Shown here in pieces: positions 1-6,708 of a stretch of 14,177 nt of DNA. How positions within the stretch are numbered: position 1 is the stretch's first letter; every line of letters starts with the position of its first letter. The stretch spans positions 1-14,177 of the forward strand of contig JAEDOP010000009.1 in assembly GCA_016301865.1 (NCBI GenBank), given 5' to 3'. The position numbers and the translations under genes are program-made. The notes beneath the pieces were generated by a model. The model was not told the DNA's origin, searched no databases, and saw only the letters and a list, made by a program, of their open reading frames with translations. Source of the DNA: Alphaproteobacteria bacterium. Its GTDB lineage: Bacteria; Pseudomonadota; Alphaproteobacteria; Rs-D84.

Positions 1-1
1 A

Positions 2-319
2 TTCTGTAAACAGTTTAATGACAGAACATCTGATAAAGAACCTGGAATGCCAATTCCATGTATTATCACTGTTTATACAGATCGCAGTTTCGAATTTATC
101 ATGAAATTGCCACCTGTGTCATATTATATCAAGAAAGCGTTAAAACTGAAAATCGGTTCACATAAACCGGGTCGTGACTTTGTTGGCACAATTTCTCAGG
201 CGCAGTTAAAGGAAATTGCGACTGCGAAAATGCCAGACTTGAATTGCTCTACCATTGAATCTGCTATGAACATTGTTGCGGGTCAGTGCCGTTCTATGGG
301 TGTAAAGGTGGAGGAATAA
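2..319 (+). CDS. rplK: Ribosomal protein L11, 3' part (5' end outside window)
   Basis: L11 binds 23S rRNA at the GTPase-associated centre at the base of the L12 stalk and takes part in factor-dependent GTP hydrolysis. The frame is open from base 2, so the gene enters from the left. The first visible residues (FCKQFNDRTSD...PGMPIPCIITVYTDRSF) match the end of the L11 N-terminal domain, and about 35 N-terminal residues are missing. The remainder is the C-terminal RNA-binding domain, with the linker PP (L11 'KTPP' position), a KKA segment, IGSHKPGRDFVGTIS and the terminal RSMGVKVEE. An internal ATG at base 47 is not the true start, because conserved L11 sequence continues upstream of it. The TAA lies 4 bases before rplA, and the rplA ribosome-binding site overlaps the end of this gene, so the two are translationally close. 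The C-terminal domain is somewhat divergent from E. coli L11. Confidence 0.95.
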   Translation, partial: FCKQFNDRTSDKEPGMPIPCIITVYTDRSFEFIMKLPPVSYYIKKALKLKIGSHKPGRDFVGTISQAQLKEIATAKMPDLNCSTIESAMNIVAGQCRSMGVKVEE

Positions 320-323
320 TATC

Positions 324-998
324 ATGAAACTGACAAAGAAACAGCAGACTTGGAAAAACCTGGACACAGACAAAGTTTATGCTTTGGCTGATGCGATTGA
401 AGTTTTGCGTGAATATGCATCCAAGAAATTTGATGAAACATTGGAAATCGCTATCCGTTTGGGTATCGATGTGACCAAGGCAGACAATAACATTCGTGGT
501 ATGTTGTCCCTGCCAAACGGGACAGGCAAATCTGTACGCGTTGCGGTATTTACTGAAAATGCGGCGGACGAAGCAAAACAGGCTGGCGCAGACGTTGTTG
601 GTGGCGCAGAATTGATTGATTCTGTTGCGGCGGGCAATATCAACTTTGACCGTGTAATTGCGACACCTGATATGATGCCAAAAATGTCAAAAATCGCGCG
701 CGTTTTGGGGCCTAAGGGCTTGATGCCGAACCCAAAACTGGGTACTGTTACAAACAACGTAGCAGACGCGGTTAAAACAGCCAAAGCGGGTCAGATTGAA
801 TACCGTGCTGAAAAGAAGGGTATCATCCACGCGGGTATTGGTAAAATGTCATTTGCAACCGACAAATTGGTTGAAAATGCGGTTGCCTTGATTGACCAAT
901 TGAAAAAGGTTAAACCGGCATCGTCCAAGGGGCAGTATATCCTGGGCGTATCCGTTGCAACAACCCAGGGCCCAGGTCTGAAGGTTGATGCAAAATAA
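324..998 (+). CDS. rplA: Ribosomal protein L1
   Basis: L1 binds 23S rRNA helices 76-78, forms the mobile L1 stalk that guides deacylated tRNA out of the E site, and in many bacteria represses its own rplK-rplA mRNA. The product is 224 residues (E. coli 234). It shows the L1 signatures LGIDVTKADNNIRGMLSLPNGTGKSVRVAVF near residues 46-76, the domain II stretch VLGPKGLMPNPKLGTVT near 128-144, and KAGQIEYRAEKKGIIHAGIGK near 153-173. A GGAGG at 310-314, inside the last codons of rplK, lies 9 bases before the ATG and fixes the start. It is part of the rplKAJL-rpoBC order. The gene is followed by a 233-base spacer with a heptad repeat hairpin and the rplJ leader. Identity is secure. Confidence 0.97.
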   Translation: MKLTKKQQTWKNLDTDKVYALADAIEVLREYASKKFDETLEIAIRLGIDVTKADNNIRGMLSLPNGTGKSVRVAVFTENAADEAKQAGADVVGGAELIDSVAAGNINFDRVIATPDMMPKMSKIARVLGPKGLMPNPKLGTVTNNVADAVKTAKAGQIEYRAEKKGIIHAGIGKMSFATDKLVENAVALIDQLKKVKPASSKGQYILGVSVATTQGPGLKVDAK

Positions 999-1002
999 TT
1001 AT

Positions 1003-1087
1003 CAGGGTGCAAAGTTCAGAGTGCAGAGTTCAGATAAATAGAAACAAATAAACTGCACTCTGCACACTGCAAACTGCACTCTGGAAC
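1003..1087. repeat. Heptad (7-bp period) inverted repeat array between rplA and rplJ
   Basis: Left arm units at 1007, 1014, 1021 and 1028 read GTGCAAA, GTTCAGA, GTGCAGA, GTTCAGA. Right arm units at 1053, 1060, 1067 and 1074 read CTGCACT, CTGCACA, CTGCAAA, CTGCACT. The two 31-base arms (1003-1033 and 1053-1083) are inverted copies matching at about 24 of 31 positions around a 19-base A-rich loop. There is no T-run after it, so it does not look like an intrinsic terminator. It begins 5 bases after the rplA stop. Its role is unknown; similar 7-bp arrays occur at two other spacers in the window. Confidence 0.75.
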
Positions 1088-1102
1088 AAGATTTCTGTCC
1101 AA

Positions 1103-1231
1103 GACTGATGGTGTGGCAACACTTAATTTCCATCATAGACAAAGAACCATTCTTTGGGGCAGGAACAAAGCCCCATCCCGGGTAAAACCGGATGGAAAGT
1201 TAACAAAAACAGAAGCTTGAAGGAAAAATAG
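1103..1231 (+). promoter_or_regulatory. Putative L10-type autoregulatory leader of rplJ
   Basis: Spacer RNA immediately upstream of rplJ, where many bacteria carry the leader to which the L10-L12 complex binds to repress rplJL translation. Visible structure: a small hairpin GTGT/ACAC at 1111-1122; a closing helix CCATC (1130-1134) with GATGG (1191-1195); inside it GGGGC (1156-1160) with GCCCC (1170-1174) and CCGG/CCGG around a GTAAAA loop (1178-1191). A competing GATGG at 1107-1111 could pair with the same CCATC and give two alternative folds. The location and multi-helix form fit the family, but the kink-turn binding site was not confirmed. Confidence 0.55.
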
Positions 1232-1711
1232 ATGAGACGCGAAGAAAAATCAGATGTGATTTCAGCGTTGCAGTCGTCCCTGAAAGATGCAAACGGTGTT
1301 TTCATCATTGAAAACCATGGTTTGACTGTAAAAGAATTCGAAGCCTTGCGTAATGAACTGCGCCCATTGGTTTCTGTATTCAAAGTTGTCAAAAACCGTT
1401 TGATGAAATTGGCGTTAAAAGACACCGATTTTGAACCTGTATCTGACATGTTGAAACGTCCAACTGCGGTTGCTGTTGCAACTGACAGTTTGGCGGTTAC
1501 CAAAGTATTGGCAAAATTTGCGGATGAACACCCAAATTTGACAATTGTTGGTGGTAAAATGGATGCAGATGTTCTGGACGTTGACGGCGTTATGCAATTA
1601 TCCAAGCTTCCTTCCCTGTTGGAAATTCGTTCTACAATCGCGCGTATTTTGGTCGAACCTGCATCGCGCTTGGCACGTGTTTCAGCAGAGTATGGAAAAA
1701 AAGAACAATAA
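1232..1711 (+). CDS. rplJ: Ribosomal protein L10
   Basis: L10 anchors the L7/L12 dimers to 23S rRNA next to L11 and forms the base of the GTPase stalk. The 159-residue product starts MRREEKSDVISALQSSLKDANGVFIIENHGLTVKEFEALR, the usual L10 N-terminal RNA-binding domain, followed by FKVVKNRLMKLAL and KRPTAVAV. The C-terminal helix after LPSLLEIRS (about residue 128) carries the L12 docking segments. It is about 32 residues long, close to the E. coli length, and looks shorter than the L10 tails usual in alphaproteobacteria, so two rather than three L12 dimers per stalk is a reasonable inference. GAAGGA at 1219-1224 gives a 7-base spacing to the ATG. The structured leader upstream probably mediates feedback control. 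It is followed 48 bases later by rplL. Confidence 0.96.
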   Translation: MRREEKSDVISALQSSLKDANGVFIIENHGLTVKEFEALRNELRPLVSVFKVVKNRLMKLALKDTDFEPVSDMLKRPTAVAVATDSLAVTKVLAKFADEHPNLTIVGGKMDADVLDVDGVMQLSKLPSLLEIRSTIARILVEPASRLARVSAEYGKKEQ

Positions 1712-1712
1712 A

Positions 1713-1731
1713 TCAGAATATTTTATTCTGA
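1713..1731 (+). promoter_or_regulatory. Perfect 8-bp hairpin between rplJ and rplL
   Basis: TCAGAATA (1713-1720) and TATTCTGA (1724-1731) are exact inverted copies around a TTT loop, starting two bases after the rplJ stop. It is A/T-rich and lacks a T-run, so it is not a terminator. It may be an RNA processing or stability element that helps raise L12 output above L10. That role is inference. Confidence 0.5.
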
Positions 1732-1759
1732 CCTAAAACAAAACTTAGGAGTAAAAAAA

Positions 1760-2125
1760 ATGGCAGACATTCAGAAATTAGTTGAAGAATTGTCAAAATT
1801 AAGCGTTTTGGAAGCTGTTGAATTGTCCAAAGCGTTGGAAGAAACATGGGGCGTTAGCGCGGCTGCTGCTGTTGCAGTTGCAGCGGGTCCTGTTGCGGCG
1901 GCTGCCGAAGAAAAGTCAGAATTTGACGTTGTTTTGGCAGAAGTTGGCGCAAACAAATTGGCTGTTATCAAGGTTGTAAAAGAAGCCACAGGCCTGGGCC
2001 TGTCCGAAGCCAAGGCTTTGGTTGAATCTGCACCAAAGGCCGTTAAAGAAGGCTTGGCCAAAGACGAAGCTGAAAAATTGAAAGCATCTTTGGAAGCCGC
2101 TGGCGCAAAAGTTGAAATGAAATAA
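1760..2125 (+). CDS. rplL: Ribosomal protein L7/L12
   Basis: L7/L12 is the multicopy stalk protein that recruits and activates the translational GTPases. The 121-residue product has the standard layout: an N-terminal dimerisation and L10-binding domain (residues 1-33, MADIQKLVEELSKLSVLEAVELSKALEE), an Ala/Val-rich flexible hinge (about 34-52), and the C-terminal factor-binding domain from EKSEFDVVLAEVG, with KLAVIKVVKEATGLGLSEAKALVESAPKAVKEG containing the conserved helix that contacts elongation factors. It ends GAKVEMK. TAGGAG at 1746-1751 followed by an A-run sets the ATG with 8 bases spacing. It is preceded by an 8-bp hairpin and followed by a long structured spacer before rpoB, in line with the need to make more L12 than polymerase. 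Confidence 0.98.
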   Translation: MADIQKLVEELSKLSVLEAVELSKALEETWGVSAAAAVAVAAGPVAAAAEEKSEFDVVLAEVGANKLAVIKVVKEATGLGLSEAKALVESAPKAVKEGLAKDEAEKLKASLEAAGAKVEMK

Positions 2126-2139
2126 TTCATTTTAACCCA

Positions 2140-2228
2140 GAACCAGTTGGTTCAAAAAACAAGTCATATGAAAATATGACAAAACGCCGCCCGTGTGGGA
2201 TGAAAATCCCATGCGGGCACAAAGGCGT
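2140..2228 (+). promoter_or_regulatory. Cluster of three hairpins in the rplL-rpoB spacer (attenuator or processing site)
   Basis: Three stems follow rplL. (1) GAACCA/TGGTTC at 2140-2153. (2) GTCATAT (2163-2169) with ATATGAC (2174-2180) around a GAAA loop. (3) A 13-bp stem, 2189-2201 with 2206-2218, again with a GAAA loop and two G-U pairs, extended by ACGCC (2184-2188) with GGCGT (2224-2228). No T-run follows, so this is not a classical terminator. In E. coli the equivalent spacer holds an attenuator and an RNase III site that reduce rpoBC output relative to ribosomal proteins; a similar role here is inference. Confidence 0.6.
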
Positions 2229-2282
2229 AAAAGACAAAAGTCAAAAAACATACGCGAAAAAAGCGGGGCAAAAAGGAGATTG

Positions 2283-2420
2283 TTAAATAAATTGTGGCAG
2301 ATAATTAAGGAAGAAACAAAAATTTTTATGCAGGATGTATGACATGCATTCAAATAAAAATTTGCAGTTAATTATTTAATTATCTGGAATCTTTAAAAAA
2401 ATTATTCACAATTTGTTTAA
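2283..2420 (+). promoter_or_regulatory. Nested long-stem RNA element upstream of rpoB
   Basis: Three long inverted repeats nest inside one another: 2283-2296 with 2407-2420 (14 bp, one G-U), CAGATAATTAA at 2298-2308 with its exact complement at 2376-2386 (11 bp), and AAATTTTTAT at 2320-2329 with ATAAAAATTT at 2354-2363 (10 bp). A possible GCA/TGC extension lies near 2330-2347. Only one base separates the first two left arms. This fills most of the rest of the 364-base rplL-rpoB spacer. A small stem CGTTT/AAACG (2453-2465) lies just before the rpoB ribosome-binding site. The function is unknown. Confidence 0.55.
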
Positions 2421-2489
2421 GAATTTTCTTTTTGCCCTGCTTGATATCGTTTCGTTTGCAAAACGCACAGAAAAAAAGGATTAAAACCG

Positions 2490-5400
2490 ATGGCAGTTAT
2501 CCAGAAACTAAGAAAATCTTTTGGTAAAAGTTTTTTGCAAACTCCGCTTCCTGATTTAGTAGAAATTCAATATAATTCATACAAAGACTTCTTGCAGAAA
2601 GATGTCGAAGCCTCTGCACGTAAAAATATGGGGCTGCAAAATGTATTCTCGTCTATGTTCCCAATCAAAGACTATGCCGGCATTGCCGACCTGGAATTTG
2701 TGGAATATACATTGGACGAACCTGTGTACAATGTAAAAGAATGCATGTTGCGCAATATGACATATTCCAGCAAGTTAAGATTGAAGCTGAGATTGATTTT
2801 ATGGGACGTCGCAGAAGATGGTAAAAAGACCCTGCGCGACATCAAAGAACAAGAAATATTTATGGGCGAAGTGCCGTTAATGACAGAACGCGGCAGCTTT
2901 ATCGCATCGGGCGTTGAACGTGTTATCGTATCCCAGATGCACCGTGCCCAGGGCGTTGTGTTTGCGACAACCAAAGAAGCCAAAGTTGCTGGTAACCCAA
3001 TCACATATACTGCGCGTATTATCCCAGAACACGGTTCATGGATTGATTTCGAAGAATCCAAGGGCATTATCTATGTCCGTATCGACCGTCGTCGCAAAGT
3101 TCCAGCGACTGTTCTGTTGCGTTGCCTGCCATCCGCCGAAGACGAAAAGAAGTGGGCGGCCGATCCACGCAAATCCACAATTCGCGGTATGTCCGACACA
3201 GAAATCTTGGGTGTATTCTATAACCGCATCGGTTTGAAATTCGACGGCAAAATGTGGACCGGCGCAACTGCTGATTTCGCAGGCCTGGACAAATATCGCC
3301 TGAACTATGATCTGATTAACCCTGCGGATAAAAAGGTTATCGCATCCAAGGGTGATCGTCTGAATGCCAAACGCATGCAGAAATTGATGGAAGCCAAAGA
3401 ATTCGGTATCCTGCCTGAATCATTGGTTGGCGAATACTTGTTTGACCCAATCATGTCAGGTGACGAAGTTGTATTCCCAGCCGGCACAGAAATCACCGAA
3501 GAAGTTTTGAACGATTTGGATAAAATGAACATCAAAGAAATCAGCCTGATTTCTATTGATAACGCCACAATCAGTGCACATATGCGCAATACCCTGATGG
3601 CGGACAAAACAACAAATCGCGAAGAAGCGTTAATTGAAATCTATAACATCATCCGTCCGGGCGAACGTCCAACATTGGAAGCGGCGATAAATCTGTTCCT
3701 GCGCCAGGGCTTTGAACCTGCGTACTATGATTTGTCGGCGGTGGGTCGTTTCAAGATGAACAAACGTTTAAAAATTGATTCTGGCAAAAAACCAGAAGAT
3801 GAACGTCTGTTGACCAAGGGCGACTTCCTGGCGGTATTGAAAACATTAACAAACATTATCGATCGCAAAGACACAGTTGATGACATTGACAACCTGTCAA
3901 ATCGTCGTGTTCGCACGGTTGGTGAATTGCTGGAACAGAATTTCCGCACCGGTATGGTTCGCATCGAACGCCTGGTCCGCGAAGCGCTGTCGTCACCAAA
4001 CATCGCCAACATGCAACCCCAGGATGTTATCAATGTAAAACCATTGATGTCCTTGGTGTCTGAATTCTTGGGTACATCCCAGTTGTCCCAGTTTATGGAT
4101 GCGTATAATCCATTGTCTGAACTGGAACACAAGCGTCGTATTTCCGCTCTGGGGCCTGGTGGACTGAACCGTGACCGCGCCGGCATCGACGTCCGTGACG
4201 TTCACCCAACACACTATGGTCGTCTGTGTCCAATTCATACACCCGAAGGTGCGAATATTGGTCTGATTAACCATTTGTCATCATATGCGCGTGTAAATCC
4301 ATATGGGTTTATTGAAACACCATACTATGTTGTCGAAAATGGTAAAATTACAGATAAAATGGTCTATCTGACCGCAGACGAAGAATTGGGTCATAAAATC
4401 GCCCAGGGTAATACCCCAACAACCAAAGACGGTGTCTTGGCCGAAGATACGGTCACCGCACGTGTTGATGGCGAATTTACCATGGTCCCCAAGGATGAAA
4501 TTGACCTGATAGACGTTGAACCACGCCAGGTGGTATCCATCGCAACTGGTTTGATTCCGTTCGTTGAAAACGACGACGCGAACCGTGCTTTGATGGGTTC
4601 TAACATGCAGCGTCAGGGTGTTCCACTATTGCGCGTCCAGGCACCATTGGTTGGTACTGGTATCGAACGCGAAGTGGCACGTGATTCCCGCACGGGTAAG
4701 GTTGCGAAACACAGCGGTATTGTTGAATCTGTTGATGCGAACCGTATTGTGGTCAAATGTATGAACAGCCGCAACGTTGTGACCGGTGTTGATATCTATA
4801 ACCTGGAAAAGTTCGAACGTTCCAACAGTGAAACATTGATTCACCAGAAACCATTGGTCAAGGTTGGCGATCGTATTTCTGCGGGCGACATCATTGCTGA
4901 CGGTTCATCTATGAACTATGGTGAATTGGCGTTGGGTCGTAACGTATTGGTTGCATTCATGCCATGGCGTGGATACAACTACGAAGACTCTATCGTTATT
5001 TCTGAAAAGATTTCACGCGACGACGTATTTACATCTGTAAAAATCGTTGAAAAGGAATTCAAGGTTCGCGACACCCAGTTGGGGCCAGAATCGTTGACCC
5101 GCGATATTCCAAACGTCGGCGAAGAAGCATTAAAGAACTTGGACGAATCCGGTATTATCTATGTCGGTGCACGTGTAAAACAGGGCGACATTTTGGTTGG
5201 TCGTGTGACACCAAAATCTGAAACCTTGTTAACACCAGAAGAAGCGTTGTTGCGCAACATCTTTGGTGAAAAGGCACTGAACGTCAAGGATACATCACTG
5301 CGCGTCGGTCCAAACGAAGAAGGTACAGTTATCGGTGTTAACGTCTTGACCCGTCATGGTGTTAAAAAAGACGAACGCACCCAGATGATTGAATTACAGA

Positions 5401-6623
5401 AAATCGAAAAGATTAACAAAGACCGCGAAGAAGAAGTCGCAATTATCGAAAAAGGATTTGCCGACCAGGTATTCCAGATTGCTGAAAACATGGTTATCGA
5501 ATCCGGCAGCGGCAGTTTGAAACCATTCATTGGCAAAAAACTGACCGGCGAAGTATTCGAAGGTATCCGTGCGGTTGATGTCAAGAAACTGGTTGTTAAA
5601 AACAAAGAAGCCCAGGCCAAGATTGATGAATTGCGTGAACAGCATGTCATCAAACTGAAAAAACTGAACGACAAAGCAGATGCCGAAGTTGCCAAAGCAA
5701 CCGAAAGCAATTCTTTGAACGCCGGTGTATTAAAAGAAGTAAAAGTGTACATCGCGCATAAAATGAAATTGCAGCCGGGTGACAAAATGGCGGGTCGTCA
5801 CGGGAACAAGGGTATTGTTTCCAAGGTTGTCCCAGTCGAAGACATGCCATACTTGGCCGACGGTACACCGGTTGACATTGTTTTGAATCCATTGGGCGTA
5901 CCATCGCGTATGAACATTGGCCAGATTTTGGAAACTCACCTTGGTATGGCGGCACGCACATTGGGTGCCCAGATTGGTGCAGTTCTGGACGAAGTCAAGG
6001 CAAAACGTGCTGTCACCGATGATTTACGCAATATCATGGGCAAAGTCTATGGCAAAGAAACCGCCGAAAAACTGGAAAAGATGACGGATACAGACGTTCG
6101 CGCCCAGGCGGCCCTGTTGCGTGACGGTGTACCAATGTCGACACCAACATTTGACGGTGCCACACCCGAAGATATTCGTTCAATGTTACAGTTGGCGGGT
6201 CTGCCTGAAACGGGTCAGTTCGACTTGTACGACGGTATGACGGGTGAAAAGTTTGCACGCCCTGTGACCGTTGGTGTTATGTACATGCTGAAACTGCATC
6301 ACTTTGTTGATGAAAAGATTCACGCACGTTCGATTGGTAACTATTCGTTGGTAACACAACAGCCGCTGTCTGGTAAAGCCCACATGGGTGGCCAGCGTTT
6401 GGGTGAAATGGAAGTGTGGGCACTGGAAGCACACGGTGCCGCCCACCTGTTGCGCGAAATGTTGACGGTAAAATCCGACGATATCACCGGCCGTAACAAG
6501 ATGTATGAATCCATCATTTCCGGCAGTGATGACATCCAAACCGGCACACCAGAGGCCTTTAACGTATTCGTTCGCGAATTGCGTGGATTGGGTCTGGCGA
6601 TGACACCAAAGAAAGTAGATTAG
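2490..6623 (+). CDS. rpoB: DNA-directed RNA polymerase subunit beta
   Basis: Beta forms one pincer of core RNA polymerase and the rifampicin pocket. The 1377-residue product (E. coli 1342) covers all domains. Visible landmarks are the protrusion/lobe with RIDRRRKVPAT near 204, the rifampicin region at 528-554 (GTSQLSQFMD...), MPWRGYNYEDSIVISE with E832 and D833, DKMAGRHGNKG at 1098-1108 with the two active-site lysines K1099 and K1107, and the C-terminal clamp segment GEMEVWALEAHGAAHLLREMLTVKSDD. Residues equivalent to E. coli D516, H526 and S531 (D537, H547, S552) are the sensitive type. Several normally invariant positions differ: HRAQGV instead of HRSPGV near 151, HTPEGAN instead of ETPEGPN, and SGKAHMGGQR instead of GGKAQFGGQR. 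AAGGA at 2476-2480 sets the start. The TAG stop lies inside an inverted repeat that continues into the spacer before rpoC. Confidence 0.98.
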   Translation: MAVIQKLRKSFGKSFLQTPLPDLVEIQYNSYKDFLQKDVEASARKNMGLQNVFSSMFPIKDYAGIADLEFVEYTLDEPVYNVKECMLRNMTYSSKLRLKLRLILWDVAEDGKKTLRDIKEQEIFMGEVPLMTERGSFIASGVERVIVSQMHRAQGVVFATTKEAKVAGNPITYTARIIPEHGSWIDFEESKGIIYVRIDRRRKVPATVLLRCLPSAEDEKKWAADPRKSTIRGMSDTEILGVFYNRIGLKFDGKMWTGATADFAGLDKYRLNYDLINPADKKVIASKGDRLNAKRMQKLMEAKEFGILPESLVGEYLFDPIMSGDEVVFPAGTEITEEVLNDLDKMNIKEISLISIDNATISAHMRNTLMADKTTNREEALIEIYNIIRPGERPTLEAAINLFLRQGFEPAYYDLSAVGRFKMNKRLKIDSGKKPEDERLLTKGDFLAVLKTLTNIIDRKDTVDDIDNLSNRRVRTVGELLEQNFRTGMVRIERLVREALSSPNIANMQPQDVINVKPLMSLVSEFLGTSQLSQFMDAYNPLSELEHKRRISALGPGGLNRDRAGIDVRDVHPTHYGRLCPIHTPEGANIGLINHLSSYARVNPYGFIETPYYVVENGKITDKMVYLTADEELGHKIAQGNTPTTKDGVLAEDTVTARVDGEFTMVPKDEIDLIDVEPRQVVSIATGLIPFVENDDANRALMGSNMQRQGVPLLRVQAPLVGTGIEREVARDSRTGKVAKHSGIVESVDANRIVVKCMNSRNVVTGVDIYNLEKFERSNSETLIHQKPLVKVGDRISAGDIIADGSSMNYGELALGRNVLVAFMPWRGYNYEDSIVISEKISRDDVFTSVKIVEKEFKVRDTQLGPESLTRDIPNVGEEALKNLDESGIIYVGARVKQGDILVGRVTPKSETLLTPEEALLRNIFGEKALNVKDTSLRVGPNEEGTVIGVNVLTRHGVKKDERTQMIELQKIEKINKDREEEVAIIEKGFADQVFQIAENMVIESGSGSLKPFIGKKLTGEVFEGIRAVDVKKLVVKNKEAQAKIDELREQHVIKLKKLNDKADAEVAKATESNSLNAGVLKEVKVYIAHKMKLQPGDKMAGRHGNKGIVSKVVPVEDMPYLADGTPVDIVLNPLGVPSRMNIGQILETHLGMAARTLGAQIGAVLDEVKAKRAVTDDLRNIMGKVYGKETAEKLEKMTDTDVRAQAALLRDGVPMSTPTFDGATPEDIRSMLQLAGLPETGQFDLYDGMTGEKFARPVTVGVMYMLKLHHFVDEKIHARSIGNYSLVTQQPLSGKAHMGGQRLGEMEVWALEAHGAAHLLREMLTVKSDDITGRNKMYESIISGSDDIQTGTPEAFNVFVRELRGLGLAMTPKKVD

Positions 6624-6691
6624 TTGTTAGCCCTGGTGTGGGGCGCGCCCCACACCCTAACTACTAGCCACTAACAACTAAGAACTATTTT
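6621..6691. repeat. Palindrome plus heptad repeat array between rpoB and rpoC
   Basis: An exact 22-bp palindrome (6635-6656; half-site GGTGTGGGGCG) lies between TAGTTGTTAG (6621-6630) and its exact complement CTAACAACTA (6671-6680). On the right side 7-bp units start at 6657, 6664, 6671, 6678 and 6685: CTAACTA, CTAGCCA, CTAACAA, CTAAGAA, CTATTTT. The left arm begins at the rpoB stop codon itself. The G+C-rich stem should fold strongly in the mRNA but is not followed directly by a T-run, so a polymerase pause, processing or 3'-end stabilising element is more likely than termination. Confidence 0.8.
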
Positions 6692-6708
6692 ATAAGGAGC
6701 AAAATATA

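Noticed and set aside
6685..6691. Intrinsic terminator between rpoB and rpoC
   Set aside because: The strong palindrome ends at 6656 and the only T-run (CTATTTT) lies about 30 bases later, too far for a classical terminator.
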